A DNA stretch of 64,000 nt from NCBI GenBank assembly GCA_022828595.1, contig JAKGHH010000007.1:41525973-41589972 (forward strand), given 5' to 3'. The number at the start of each line of letters is the position of its first letter. The first letter of the stretch is position 1. This document shows, one piece after another, positions 33,467 through 46,358 of this stretch. The DNA is from Nelumbo lutea (Eukaryota; Streptophyta; Magnoliopsida; Proteales; Nelumbonaceae). Both the position numbers and the translations under genes were made by a program. The notes beneath the pieces were generated by a model. The model had not been told where the DNA came from. It saw only the letters and a list, made by a program, of their open reading frames with translations, and searched no databases.

Positions 33467-34079
33467 AATGCATGATGTTCAACAACTGCAAAAGAAAAAG
33501 GACAAAGTCCAATTGACTCCGCTATTCCAAGTTGAATAGTAAAACTAGCAACTTGGAATATGAGTATTGTTATCTGCCTCAAGCCTATGACCAATGTGAG
33601 ATGAACATAAAATACAGTCACACAAAAAAGAAAAAAAAAAGTGTGAGATGGAGCATAAAATTCCCTCACATCAAAAGAAAAAAAAAGAAAAAGAAGAAAG
33701 AAGAAAATACCCCGTGTGAGATGGAGCATAAAATGCACTCACACAAAAAAAAAAGGAAAAAAAAGAAAAAAAATCGGTGACGGCTGAGGTTCAAATGGAC
33801 AAAATGCGGTTGAACACTCAATGAGGTGCAGTTACAGATTTGAGACCTAACTCAAAGTTAGAACTTGAAGAATCTCATATTCTCCCCTTCCTTGGCTATT
33901 ATGTATGTGATAAGAATGGTAGTTCATAGGAATGGAGCAAAACACTTATACAAGTTTCCCGACCACTCAATGCATTTTCCTACTAAAAATTCATCCGGTA
34001 AAAGGTGAGAATAAGGGGAAATGATCAGTTTATGGCTGATGTCTTTGATTGAGGACAAGCAAAAGCTTAAGTGTGAGGG
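33467..34079 (+). other. Gypsy 3' untranslated region with purine-rich repeats
   Basis: No gene. Three units of GTGTGAGATGGAGCATAAAA-like sequence plus an A/G-rich tail start at about 33596, 33641 and 33714. The stretch ends in AAGTGTGAGGG (34069-34079), which resembles a gypsy polypurine tract next to the following LTR. Confidence 0.55.
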
Positions 34080-35637
34080 TATTTTATGAGTGCACAAATT
34101 ACACATATTTTATGAGGCTTTATGCATAGTTTTTATGCTAGTTTGTGTGAGTTTTTCCCCAATTCAGCTTTATTTTAAGAAATCTTCAAGGGAAACCAAC
34201 TCAGGAGAAAGAAAGCATAAAACAAGAAAAAAGGAGAGAAACTGAAGGTAATTCAGCCCAGTTGGAACAAAAGCCCAGCTGAGAGGTCAAGAGATGGTCA
34301 TTTGGCCCATGCAGCCCATGCTACACTCTTTGGGAGATGCCCAAAGAGAGAGCCTATCCGCAGCCTCCAAGGGAGCATATTCGGCCCAGCAAGGAGGATG
34401 CCCATTTGTAGCTCAAGAGCAGCCCAAATTGCAGCCCACGAGAAGCTAGGGGCGGAAACTTTTAGAAAGTTCAAGAGAAGCTAGGGGCAGCAAATTCTAG
34501 AAGGTTCAAGAGAGGTTAGGGGCGGCAACTTCTAGAATTCTTGGAGAGCTGAAGGAAAAACTATTTAAGGAGGTTTCTTTGACGGAAAAATGGGTTAAAA
34601 AGCTTTGAGACTTCATCCCTTTGGGGAGATTCAAACCTTGAGTTCGAATTCTTGGAGGGAGAAGAGAGAGATATGCGCAAGAGAGGAGAAGAAAGGAAAT
34701 TCAAGCAACTTGAAGAGAAGAAGGTGAATTCAAAAGGAGAAGAAGCAATTGGAGATCTAGGTTGTTTCTTCCTTGATTTCTGCACATTTGGTAATCGAAT
34801 TCAGCTAGGAAGTATGTGTAATTTCTCCATTAATTTTTCTTTCTTTCTGTAATTGAAGCATGAATTCTGTAATTTCAGATCTGTAATTATCTTTCTATGT
34901 AAATTCAAATAGAGTAGATGCAATCTTGATGTTTCTTGATTAGGAATTTTATTGTAGAACAGCTAGCCGAACTGTTGTGTTGTAATTTCAGATTTGTAAC
35001 TCCAAATCTTGATTTTATAATGCCTGAATTGCTTAAGAAAGAATTCAGGCAACATTAATTCTGTTTGGCTGAACTGTTATTCATTCCTGGAAGTTCTAGA
35101 GTAGTGTAGAAAGACTCTAGAATTTTGGATCTGATAATTAAAAACCGAATTGAGTGTGAGTTTAGAGATAACTTGCACAATTCGGTTGGTGTTCATTTAG
35201 CTAAAATGATGCCTTAGAATTGATAGATCTTAATGTATGCATGGGGATTAGATTCTTGATAGAGATATAAGAATCATCACTCATGCATAGAGTGAACATG
35301 CGTTTGAGAGAGGCTGTTCATTGCCTTGGGGTTTCACCAAACCAAGGCTGAATCCTAATTTACTCGAATGACCTAGAGAATTAATTTCTGAATCATTTTT
35401 GTGCTTAATTATCTTTTCTTCTCAACTTGCATGCAAGGTGTTTGAACTAATTCCTTCGAGATAATTTTATAGTTAGGATTTCAAATTTGCATTAGATTTA
35501 CAATTCGGCTAATCAGATAAGAGTAGGTTGATATACTACTAGTAGTTGCTACATAATCCTCGTGGGAAACGATAATCTATTCATCACTTTATTACTTGAG
35601 CAGCTAGTGCACTTTCTAGTATAGCAATTATGCATCA
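34080..35637 (+). repeat. Probable Ty3/gypsy LTR, 1.56 kb
   Basis: It lies between a polypurine-like AAGTGTGAGGG and a GCATCA end followed by TTGGC, the usual gypsy layout. The first bases (TATTTTATGAG) would be a TG start with one substitution. No partner LTR was found in the window; COP3 begins right after it. Internal features: a GA-rich tract (about 34650-34750) and no coding potential. Confidence 0.5.
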
Positions 35638-35639
35638 TT

Positions 35640-36450
35640 GGCAATGTGTATACACTTGACAAATATGTGGTCGTTCAATAGGTGGTGGCACCGGAGGCAA
35701 GGAATTGGTCACATCTAGAACATGAGGAACAAAATCTGCAACTGGAAGAGGAAGAAACAACACTTGACCCCAAGAAAAATGGAATAGACTTAAAGAAAGT
35801 AACATCAACACACACAAAGGAACGTTGAGAGCTAGGATGATAATACTTATACCCTTTCTGAATCTGGGAATAGCCCAGGAAGATGCAGTTAATGGATTGT
35901 GCATCTAACTTGTCCCTTCTTGGTCCCAGATTATGAACGAAGCAAACACACCAAAAAACCTAAGGAGAAAGGGAAAACAGAGATGTGATAGAAAACAAAG
36001 TGGTGAATGGAGAATGACCATTAAGGATAGACATGGGCATCTGGTTAATTAGGAAGTAAAAAGTAAGCATTGCATCACACCAAAAAGGTTTGGGTACATT
36101 CATGTGGTGCATGAGGGATCAAGTAGTTACAAAAGATGATGATTCTTTCTTTTAGCTACCATATTTTGTTGTGGGGTGAGGTACATGAAGTCTGATGGAT
36201 AATCCCATGTTGGTCTAAATATTCTTGAAATGATGTAGAGAAATATTCATAGTCATTATCGGAATGACAAATTTTAATGTAGACACCAAATTTGTTGCGA
36301 ATTTCAGCATAAAATTTTTGGGAAATGGTAAATAATTCACTCATTTCTTTCATTAAATAAAGTCACGCCATCCTTGAATAATCATCAACAAAAATGAGAC
36401 AGTACTTATATCCTTTGTATTATATTACTTTATAAGGACCCCAAACATCT
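35640..36450 (-). pseudogene. COP3 integrase and linker
   Basis: 36156-36353 encodes KFGVYIKICHSDNDYEYF (second Asp) and YLDQHGIIHQTSC; the next frame gives the NGVAERK-type Glu region, damaged. At 35700-35900 another frame reads FLGYSQIQKGYKYYHP and VDVTFFKSIPFF, the standard end of copia integrase. Multiple frameshifts. Confidence 0.82.
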
Positions 36451-37029
36451 GAATGAACAAAAAAAAGGACTCAACATACATTTATCAACATGATGTTTCC
36501 CCAATTGACACGACTCACAATCCAAAACAGAAAGTTGACTCAATGAAGGAACCAAAGACTTCAAAACTTTCAGCGAATGATGAACAAATCGATAGTGCCA
36601 CTAGTGAGGAGAAAGAGATTACTGGAGAGCTATTGACGTACTTCCACCACCATCAAGATAATACAATCCACCAGCTTCATGCCCTCTACCAATCTTCATC
36701 TTTGTCTTGAGATCCTAAAAAACACACGAAGAAGGGTAAAAATTAATAGAACAATTAACATACTTGGTCAATTACTAACTGACATAAGGTTAAACCGAAA
36801 TTTAGGGATATACAAAACTAAGGATAAGGGTAAAGCGTCCATGTTAATATTACCAACACTACAAATGGAGGATGTGGAACCATTAGTAAGGGTAACAGAT
36901 TGTGATGTTGGGCAATGAGAGAAGGGAGAAAACACACTTGGAGTTTCAGTCGTGTGATCGGAGGCTCTAGAATCAATAATCTAGGGATTGAGTGTGGATG
37001 CCAAACAAGCCATACCTGAGTGAGCAAGA

Positions 37030-38070
37030 GTGGCCATGTTCTGTTGAGGTGTGGCTAGACAAACCTCTCATACTCATCACAGGGAACACTCATCATCTCC
37101 TTCCCGGGAATATCTATGGATGTAGGGAGCATCTGATCAGCTGAATGACTCCCTTGTTTGAAGCTACTGTCACAGGTCATGGCATGATTGGCCCAAGTTG
37201 AAGGTGGACCATGCAAATCAAAGCAATAATTAATGTGATGTCCATCCATACCACATTGTGTACATCTCCTCGGACCCAAGCTACGTCCTTTGCCATGGGC
37301 TCCCCCTGAATCTCAACATCTAATACGATGACCACCATGGTTATATGTAGGTCCACCACCACCACTATGGCCATATACCGGTCTACTGCTACCACTACGG
37401 CTAGACTGAGCTCCCCGATCTCCACCTCTAACACCATGACCCCTTGATACTGCAAAGGCTAATATGTCAGAAACACTAGAGTTCTTGGTAGATCCAATAT
37501 AAATCCTCTTAAGTCGAGGAAACACCTCTTCTAACGAAGGGCTGATTCTCCTAGTTTTTGAGCCTGCACTAGTTCATACTCAGACTTGAACCCCACAAAA
37601 ATTGAGTCACATCTAGTTGTTCTCACTACTGTTGTTGAATTTTGACATCAGAGGTGAGGGGGTGATAAACATTCAACTCATTACAAATGTTTCTCATACT
37701 AGCATAGTACTCCTCAAGACTTTGATTACCCTATTGCAGATTAAAGTATTCTTGATACAACTGATATACTCTAGTTGTGTTGTATTGACTCGAATTCAAC
37801 TTCTTAGCATAGTCTCACACTTCCTTGGCAGTATCAAGAAACATGAAATTCACACTAATCTTGGGTTCCATACTGTTCCATAACCATGTGATAATCTATT
37901 CATCTTCTTGTTCCCAATCATCATATTCATGAGAATCAGTGGGAGGTTTTTCTTCCCTTATGTGTTTCACTTTCTTCTTTGCCTTAAGAAAGATTTCTAC
38001 ATATTTAGCCCAAGGTACATAATTTTCTCCATTTAGTTTAATAGAAGTCATCTAAACATTCAGGTAGTCA
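37030..38070 (-). pseudogene. COP3 gag with CCHC knuckle
   Basis: TSIKLNGENYVPWAKYVE-type gag start near 38050, MEPKISVNFMFLDTA, and LQQGNQSLEEYYASM, a Gly/Ser/Arg-rich stretch (37313-37525), then CTQCGMDGHHINYC (C-X2-C-X4-H-X4-C) at about 37240. Stops and a frame change near 37310 break it. Confidence 0.82.
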
Positions 38071-38523
38071 ATAGGGATCATCACACTAGTTTTACTACCA
38101 TTGTTGTCTCCTATTGTTGAATTCGACACGTAGCACACTAAACCACTGTGGACACTGAACCACACTATTTTCAACACTTATTATTGCTGAAAACTGCACT
38201 TCCTACACCACAACCCTACTACACGACTACTTGAAAACTAACCACACTGTTCAAGGATCACTCCCCCTTTGAATCACATTGAAATTTGCATAAACCCTAA
38301 CACACTACAATCTTAAACAAACTTATCATTTGATTCACAACAAAAACTGCATAGAAACCTCTTACCTAATCACCAGAAAATCAGACCACACTAGGCTTCC
38401 ACTGCATCACACGAATTAGCCCTCCTCTCTTCATCGATTAGGGGAGGGCTTTTTATAAACCACAACAACCAACCACGAACTGCACAACTGGAGGCATAGA
38501 AACTTCCAAGGGAAGAGGGCAAT

Positions 38524-39668
38524 TGACAGAAGCATGAAAATGTATATCCAAAGTGTACTCAACAATTGACATTTGTAAAATAAAGAGCTTAAAAGTAATA
38601 TTTTTCCATAATAATTTTATAAATGTCAATTTTATTATTTGTGCAATTTTTATGCTGAACGAATTAATAGTTGAATGGAGGAAAGCCCAAACATAGGTCC
38701 AAGAAACCCAAACCCAACTTCCATGGCCCAAGTATGAGTGCTGACTTGTTTCCCGTTTTACTCTGAACAGAGTAGTATTTTAGGAATATTTTTCTTTACA
38801 AATGTCGCAATTCAGTGATTCTTGAGGCTATTGACATCTAAGAGATAGAGCTACAATTAATCTCTTGATAGATTTCTCTAAATCAATTTCTATTTAGGCG
38901 AAAATTGGGGGATAAGACGCGGATACGGGCTGAGCAGATTGAGGAGTCTGGCAGCACAATAAAAAGGAAAAGTCTAACCTAAAAGGGGGACGACTTCTAG
39001 AGGTAGTTTTGGCATTATTTTCTCTGTCTTTCACAGAAGAGAAGAGGGGAGAATGACGATTTCAATGTTTAATTTTGTTTCTGAGTGATTTCTTTTATTA
39101 TTTTGATAAACCCTGAAGTTATATTTTTCAATTTCCATATAAGATTAGTCATGCTCTTTTTATGTGCAATTTGTTAGAAAATAATTGATTGGGTAGATTT
39201 ATTTTATGAGTTGACCATTGACTACAATACTATCAATTTGATATGTTGTCGTTCTTGGGTAGTTTGTAAGAATAGATCATTTTGTTCTTCATCGAAAATT
39301 AATTCTCTCAGAACAAATACTTTTGTTCTTGTCATTGGTTTCAAAGTTATATTTTCTGATTGTTTGTTTGGGATGTGAAACTTGCAATTGAGTAATAAAT
39401 AGGAATGAAAGTCAAGACCAGCGAAGAAAATCGATCAAGTGGATATCGAAGCCTTGCTCATCACAAACTACTTTTCATCTTTTAATCATCGTTACTTTTA
39501 TTCAAATATTTTTGCTCTTCTTTTTATTTTTAGAAAATCCTTTTTTCTAGGTTATTTACTCTTAGCAATAACTCCTTTTGTTGGTTTAATCAGCTTCTCT
39601 GTGGATTCGACACCTAAAGCTACGCTTCAATGACCGCTTAGTTAAGGGTAATAATTTTGGGCAAGACA
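38524..39668 (+). repeat. ATH1 5' LTR, 1145 bp
   Basis: It starts TGACAGAAGCATG and ends GGGCAAGACA. Long stretches match the 3' LTR (for example the LTR end GGTAATAATTTTGGGC). Relative to the 3' copy it lacks the block around 48800-48880 and has extra sequence near its start. Confidence 0.88.
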
Positions 39669-39675
39669 CAAAATT

Positions 39676-39693
39676 AGGCGTCGTTGCCGGGGA
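39676..39693 (+). other. ATH1 primer-binding site
   Basis: AGGCGTCGTTGCCGGGGA, two bases from the TGGCGCCGTTGCCGGGGA (tRNA-Asp) site of Athila and Tat elements, seven bases after the LTR. Confidence 0.82.
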
Positions 39694-39850
39694 AGCCAAA
39701 CCAACAACTGTGTTTGAACATTCTGTACTTCTCTTTTATTTTCTTTGTTTGTTTCATTTTCTTTAGTTGTATTTTATTTTCTTTATCTTATTTTCCTTTC
39801 CTCCTTTTTGTCGCGAAAAAAAAAAATAAAAAAATAGGAGTTGAGGGTGT

Positions 39851-40594
39851 ATGAATAAACGAAGGGACAAAAGAAGGAGATTCACTAGACCAATACAAAT
39901 AAACCCACCACCAATCCCTGAAGAAGTAGCATTTAGTTCATCCTCTGATTCTAGAACCATGAGTCAACATGAGGACAACCTTGTTAGGTCTTTAAAAGAC
40001 TACCTGCACCCCACCTGGACAGCCACACCATCATGCATCATGTTCCCTCCGAATACACTACAATTTGATTTCAAACCTAGAATGATCCAACTCTTGCCTA
40101 ATTTCCATGGTTTAGACAATGAGAATCCATATGTGCACACTAGGGAATTTGAAGAGGTAGTGGCCACCTTTCATAACAGAGCTGATATTGCAGACATTGT
40201 TAGGCTGGAATTTTTCCCTTTTTCCTTGAAAGAGAGATCTAAGAGTTGGCTACACTCTTTGAGACCGAGATCCATAGGTACATGGGCGGAGATGACCCAA
40301 GCTTTCCTTAACAAGTACTTCCCGCACCATAAAACCAACAACCTTAAGAGATAGATCTCAACATTTTCTCAAAAGGATAGTAAAACCTTATACCAAGCTT
40401 GGGAGAGATTCAAAGAGCTACAGAACCTATGCTCGCACCATGGATATGAAAGTTTGAGGCTAGTTAGTTATTATTATGAGGGTTTACCCAGTAGGGAACA
40501 CCAATTCATAGATTACGTGAATGAGTTAGCTAAGAAAGCCCACCCATGGACTGGACCTAGTGCTACTAATATTATTAATAGGTCACATCCAACT
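39851..40594 (+). pseudogene. ATH1 gag
   Basis: The ATG at 39851 opens MNKRRDKRRRFTRP and runs 167 codons with FHGLDNENPYVHTREFEEV and LRPRSIGTWAEMTQAFLNKY, the retrotransposon gag domain of Athila-type gypsy. A TAG at 40352 precedes the in-frame continuation LYQAWERFKELQNLC and YYYEGLPSREHQFIDYV. It is cut by COPA-c at 40595. Confidence 0.9.
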
Positions 40595-42525
40595 TGTTAG
40601 ACAGTGTATGCCCTTAGCTCCAATCAGCATGATGTACATTTTGACATTTATTGTAAATGAATAAAATACATATTTGATTCATGTTATTATGGTGTGTTTC
40701 TGTGCAATACCCTTAAACTAGACACATATGAGACTCGTGTTAGTTTAGGATTTTCACAACCATTGGATGGATCTAGGGAGATTTATCCTACCAAGGTTGA
40801 CACTGATGTACCGCCAAGTTGGTTGGGGTGGCTTGTCTCAGCTACCAGGGTGAGAACTGAGGTGCATGCAGTGTGAGTTTTTTTGAAACCCTGAACTAAC
40901 CAAATTCTAGTATTGCCCTGTACCTTGGAGACAGATGGGACAGACTAGAATGTTACACCTGACCCCTAGACTCGATTATGATACTGCACTAGGTGTTGGA
41001 TTGGGCTATCTTTGATGTGTCAATCAGTGAGATCCTTAGAAGGGGTAAAAACCTGGGTATGTTGGGACAATATGAGAATTCATCTGAGTGGGTGATCATA
41101 GTGACAGGATCAGCCCCTTTGTTGGACAAAGGTAATGATCGGAGATGGACTCTCTTTGATGGAAACCAAAACTGCCGGTAGTTGATTTCAATCGTTGAAA
41201 TTTGTTTTTGCAAAATATATTTATATAAAGATATACATACATATATATATGTTATGGTTTCAAAATGTTTGCAAAATGTTTTAATTCCTAGGATCCATGT
41301 GAGTAGAGAGTGCAACACTGTTCCTTACAGTCGAATGAGAGATCGTCTCTTGTCGAGCAGTGTTTGATCATTAAGGGCTGAGAGGTTAAGTGTAAGACCA
41401 TTGAGGATTATACCTAATGGGCTAATCTTGCATTTGCCCACAGATATTGGGCCTTCATAAGATGGTTGGACCTAAGGACCATTTAGTGTAAATGTTGGGC
41501 CCATTAAGAGCCCATAGTGATGGACTCAGGGATTCACTGTATTCAGTAGGGAATTCGGCTAGGCCTTATAACAGAGGTTAGGCTGAACCCATGTGGCTGA
41601 TGTGTAGATCAATGTTAGGGTCCCACGCCATACAAAGAGAGCCAAGCTAACCAGCACTAAAGTGGAAGCGGGCCTGAAAGCTTAATGAACCTAAAAGCCA
41701 AATTTTGAACTGGGTTAATTAGATTAATTAAATAGGTGCGGATCTGGGATTTGGATCAGTAGATAAGATTAAGGGATTATCCTTATCCACTTAAAGAGTC
41801 CAAATCCAAATAAAAATTTGGATCAAAGGAACTCCTAATTTGATTAGAAAGGCTGATCTTTATCTGCAGATAAGATAAGGGATTATCCTTATCACTTAAA
41901 GAGTCCAGGTCCAAATAAAATATTTTGATTAAGAAACTCCTAATGAGATTAGGAAATTGTCTCTTTAAGGCTATAAATAAGAGAGCAAGGCGAACCTTCA
42001 AAACACACTCATTGAATACAGAGAGAAGACAACGCAGTTAGATTGATCTTGCTTTCTGCTCTTTTTCTTCCTGTTCTTACCGCCCTACCCTGTTCGATCT
42101 CCGGTTCTTGGATTGGATCAAGATTCGATCTTGATATTATTTCTTACCAGAAGAAACAATTTAGAAGTTGTGCTCATTGTCCCATTCAATTCTTGCTGAA
42201 GAATTACTAGTTCTTGGTGAAGAACTACTTGTTAATCCTGCCTCATCCTAAGTTGTGTCATCTTCAGTGGAATGAGGATTTGGTACACTTTGGGTGTGAG
42301 CTCCTACGTTGGGATGAGCATTCTTGCGTGGATTACGTATCAGCTATATCCCTCCCTTAATTTGGTTTCAGATTTGGTCCGGTTTGGTTACAACAACGAA
42401 CCTTAAAAATGTAGTTTTCTAAATTGGGAATAGGATTCCCGAAAGGGAGTAAAGAAATTTTTGAAATTTTGCCCAATCTTCTTACAGGATTAGGCCATCC
42501 ATATGATGGATCTTCCATCCCTTTA
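40595..42525 (+). repeat. COPA-c 5' LTR, 1.93 kb
   Basis: It starts TGTTAGACAGTGTATGCCC and ends CATCCCTTTA (TTCA with one change). It is colinear with copies a and b but clearly diverged, more like copy e, which suggests two subfamilies. Confidence 0.88.
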
Positions 42526-42526
42526 G

Positions 42527-42538
42527 TGGTACCAGAGC
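42527..42538 (+). other. COPA-c primer-binding site
   Basis: TGGTACCAGAGC, one base from the tRNA-Met complement, one base after the LTR. Confidence 0.85.
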
Positions 42539-44229
42539 TAGGTTCAAGTCTTAAATCAAATTAGAGCATATTTGAATCTGCGCAAATCGGGTAGATGATT
42601 TGGTTCCTAGATTATGGGTGGATGATTTGGAAAATAAATCTTTATTATTCTATGATATCTATAGAATTGTTCTGTGAATGTTTCATGAATATTTGGGCTG
42701 CACATGTGGTGGAGATTGAATATTTTTTGTCCCAAGAATGGCACACCCTGCGATTTCTTTTCTATTCAATTCCGGTCTATAAATATTTTTTTTAGACAAA
42801 TTGTTTAGGAATTCGATGCGATGTAGTAATAGAAAATTTTGGTTTTTCTATTTTATTTCCATCTGGAGATTGCTGGAGTGAGCAACTGAGGAGAAGAAAT
42901 TTTCATAGAAATAAGTTCTGCGATCTGCGATTTTGTAGATATCGATTCTGCAATTTGTTTTTAATTGCTCTTTGCAGGATTGCAGGATATCCAAGAAAAA
43001 TCTAAGTTCAGCCATTTATTTTAGTTTCTTGATAATCTGATTATCTTGAATTAATTTATTTTCAGATAATTATTCTTGAATTAAATCTTGAACTAGACAC
43101 CAAAACTTGTGCCGATTTACACTAGATTTGGTCCAAATAGGTTGGACCGAATTGTTGGTTCGATGGGGTTGGCTTTTTTAACCCAAATTCAATTTAAGCT
43201 AGAGGATTGGTGGCCCACTTCAAGTTTTAATTTGGCCCACCTTTGTAAAAACCTCACTTTAATATGATAAAACTGAATCAGCCCTAATTTAGCTACATGG
43301 GCTGAACTGCTATTTGCAGTACAGCCCATGTACCTAGATAATGTTATATGATAACATCATGGGCTCTATTGGGGTGATACTGATTTAATCTAATTAGTTG
43401 AGAGTTTAACAAATATTTTAATTGATTGGATCAATTTATTTCCTGCATGTGATGTATGGATGTGTGATGTGCTACGTACATGGACCATAAGTACTTGGCC
43501 CATGATTATTTTGATACTAGCTCTTTCGCACACCATGGATGAATGCACATCATTTCCATAGTGTTCATAAGATTATTGGATGGTCTCCCCATTTGATGGG
43601 CCCCACATCAGCTTCCTCCCCAAGAGGAACCGTGCAGAACCCTAGCCGTTTAGGGCCCATTTAAATCTAGTTTTGAGAAAGTCAGTGGGAGCCCCTTTGG
43701 TTTGACCTAAATAAAACTAGGTCATAATATTCCATTCCCTCCACTAAAATATGAGTGCATGCGATAAGGAGATTCATATGATGATGAGTCATTCAGTACT
43801 AAGAAAATGCACCATAAAATTGGGTTATCCATTTGCTGCTTTATATGTTGGATTGTTTCATAAGATGATAGGGGCGTCATAGACCGATGTGGGAGGGGCC
43901 TATCCTAAAATGGAAGACCCTCTCACGGTATTTTGGCGTTCATGAATATGATGGTTAAACACTCACTAGACAGAAAGTTTTAACCTAAAATGACAATGAG
44001 CGTTGTCTAATAGAGGCCAAAGGAAAAGCTCATGAGATGAGTGGATGTGATCCTTCATAGAAGGCGGTGGGGTTATGTAATTGAAACAGTTGGCCCCATG
44101 CACTGAGATAGGAGATAAATCTTAGAACTGAACAAATGGAAATGAAATATAGATTAAAAGACATAACTATGTAGACAACAAGAATCAAATTAGGTTATGA
44201 ACTAATAATTTCTTTGTCTTTTACCAAAA
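42539..44229 (+). other. COPA-c untranslated leader
   Basis: 1.69 kb without a gene, similar to the COPA-a leader (shared phrases include the CATGTGATGTATGGA block near 43445 and the GTCAGTGGGAGCC block near 43680). Confidence 0.65.
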
Positions 44230-44998
44230 ATGGCAAACGGACAACTCAACAACTATTGGACAACAATAAGCTTAAGGGCCCAAATTACGCTAACTGGTAT
44301 CATAGCTTTATGTTGGTTCTGGTGTCCGAGAAATTGGACAAGGTTGCTAAGAACCCTACTCGGATCATCCAGGTGATAGGGCTTCTGAGGCCCATAGGAG
44401 GAAATATCAAGAATGGGAAGAGAAAAACTCTCTTGCCCGGTGGTATATCATAGCATCCTTAGACAATCAGATACAATGACAATTCGATCAAATCGAAGTG
44501 TCCAAAGAGATCTTGGATAGTCTAAGGACAATGTACAAGGAGCAAAAACGTTTTACTCGTTAGAAGGTCCTAAAATGAATTATGACCACACAAATGCCCA
44601 AGAACCAACTAGTTCATGACCATTGTCCTAAGATGATGGGGTACATCAATGAACTGGAGGCTCTTGGATTTGGGCTAGATCATGTCACCAAAGTTGATGA
44701 CATCCTGAACTCTTTGCCTCTTTCCTTCAATAAGTTCATATTGAATTACAATATGAACAAGCTAAATGTTAACTTTCATGAACTCAACAATATGTTGCAC
44801 AGGGTCGAAGAATTGATAAAGAAGGATGATCCCATTGCCATGCTTGTTGAAGGTAGCAAGTTGGGCAAGAAGAAGAGGAAGGAAAAGAAGAAATCTCAGA
44901 AGAAAACTATCAAGCCTAAAAATCAGAGGAAGGACAAGGCATCAGATGCTTGTCACTTCTGCAAACAGACTGACCACTGGAAGAGGCACTGTCCTTAA
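44230..44998 (+). pseudogene. COPA-c gag
   Basis: The ATG at 44230 (MANGQ) is followed by an early frame change. The gag frame reads KLKGPNYANWYHSFMLVL, then breaks again, and resumes at 44582 with HDHCPKMMGYINELEALG and a Lys-rich segment. The knuckle CHFCKQTDHWKRHC is a complete C-X2-C-X4-H-X4-C. It ends CP-stop at 44996. Confidence 0.87.
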
Positions 44999-45029
44999 TA
45001 CTTAGAGACCAAGAAACAATCATCGTCAG

Positions 45030-46152
45030 GAGATTGTTACCCAAAAGGCTTTGTAGGGTATTTATTTTATGATCCAAATGAACAATCACCATCAGGAAGT
45101 TGTTCTTGATGAGGAGAGCTCAGGAGTAGTGGGAGATTTCCCACAGCTCCAGTTAAGAACCAACCTAGGCAATCTACTCAGGAATCCAGGCCTCCAGTTC
45201 GTTATGTCCATGACCAAGAAAGTTACTTGGTGGAAGCCACGACCAGTGAGGAGGATCCAATGACTTATACGGAAGCTATGTTGGACATAGATTCCTTAAA
45301 GTGGGTAGATGCAATGAGAGTTGAAATGGACTCATTGGAGACCAATGGAGTCTAGAATCTAGTAGATCTTCCCCCTGGGGTAAAAGCAATTGGTTGCAAA
45401 TGGATCTATAAGAGGAAGAAGGGCCCCGATGGTGAGGTTGAGACCTACAAGGATCGTCTTGTGGCGAAAGGGTACACTCTGAAAGAAGGAATCAATTATG
45501 AGGAAACCTTTTCGCCTATGGCCTTGCTTAAAACCATTAGGATCGTGCTAGATGTAGCAGCATACCTTGACTACGAGATTTGGCAAATGGATGTCAAAAT
45601 CACGTTCCTGAATGGAGATCTTACTAAAGATATCTATATGCAGCAACTGCAAGGTTTTATAGTTGTAGATCAGGAACACATGGTATGTAAACTTAATCGA
45701 TCAATATATGGACTAAAGCAAGCTTCTAAGAGCTGGAATGTCCAATTTGACTCTAATATCAAACAATTTGACTTTGAGTAGAATCCGGATGAGCCTTGTA
45801 TTTACAAGAAGACTAGTGGGGATTAGGTTACATTTTTGGTTCTGTATGTAGACGACATTCTACTCATTGGGAACGATGTAGGAATGTTGACTACGATGAA
45901 AGTATGGCTCTCACAGCAAGTTTCCATGAAAGATCTTGGAGAGGCCTCATATTTTGAGACTTCGAATCTATAGAAATAGATCGAAGAGGATAATAGGATT
46001 ATCCCAATCTACTTGCATTGACAAGATAGTCAAGAGATACAGTATGGAGAACTCCAAGAAAGGAAATATTCCTTTCAGGCACGGAGTCACTCTCTCCAAG
46101 GGTATATCTCCCAACACACCTGAGTAGATTGAGGGCATAAAGGAAGTTCCCT
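45030..46152 (+). pseudogene. COPA-c integrase end and reverse transcriptase
   Basis: YPKGFVGYLFYDPNEQ is the integrase C-terminus, fused to gag by deletion of protease and most of integrase. RT: GCKWIYKRKKGPDG, NYEETFSPMALLKTIRIV, DVKITFLNGDL, RSIYGLKQASKSWN and LYVDDILLIGNDVG (YVDD intact). TAG stops are near 45353, 45779 and 45824. It stops at EVPYA, where the LTR begins. Confidence 0.88.
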
Positions 46153-46358
46153 ATGCAGTGTATGCTCTTAGCTCAAATTAGCAAGATGTACATTATGACA
46201 TTTATTTTAAATGAATAAAGTACATATTTGATTCATGTTATTAAGGCGTGTTTCTGTGTAATACCCTTAAACTGGACACATATGAGACTCGTATTAGTTT
46301 AGAATCTTCACAGCCGTTGGATAGACTGGGGAGATTTATCCTACCAAAACTGACATTG
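46153..46358 (+). repeat. COPA-c 3' LTR remnant, first about 205 bases
   Basis: It matches 40605-40805 (start of the 5' LTR) and then breaks into ATH1 sequence. The remaining about 1.7 kb of the LTR is deleted. Confidence 0.82.

Larger units (their letters stand above)
35640..38523 (-). mobile_element. COP3: Ty1/copia remnant, minus strand
   Basis: The minus strand shows gag (about 38060 to 37030), then pre-integrase and integrase, then the start of the integrase-RT linker at 35640, where it is cut off beside a gypsy LTR. RT and RNase H are missing. Its 5' end is interrupted at 38524 by ATH1. A copia primer-binding site in matching orientation on the far side of ATH1 (49592-49603) may be its own. 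Confidence 0.8.
40595..46358 (+). mobile_element. COPA-c: COPA element inside ATH1, both ends of the interior deleted
   Basis: 5' LTR (40595-42525), primer-binding site, leader, gag, then a jump from the gag knuckle (44998) to the end of integrase, RT to about 46152, then only the first about 205 bases of a 3' LTR. ATH1 protease sequence follows at once. The 5-bp flank before the LTR is CAACT; the right flank is lost with the 3' LTR end. Confidence 0.9.

Noticed and set aside
34302..34852. Short ORFs in the gypsy LTR
   Set aside because: Purine-rich low-complexity sequence lacks stops on one strand; no homology.
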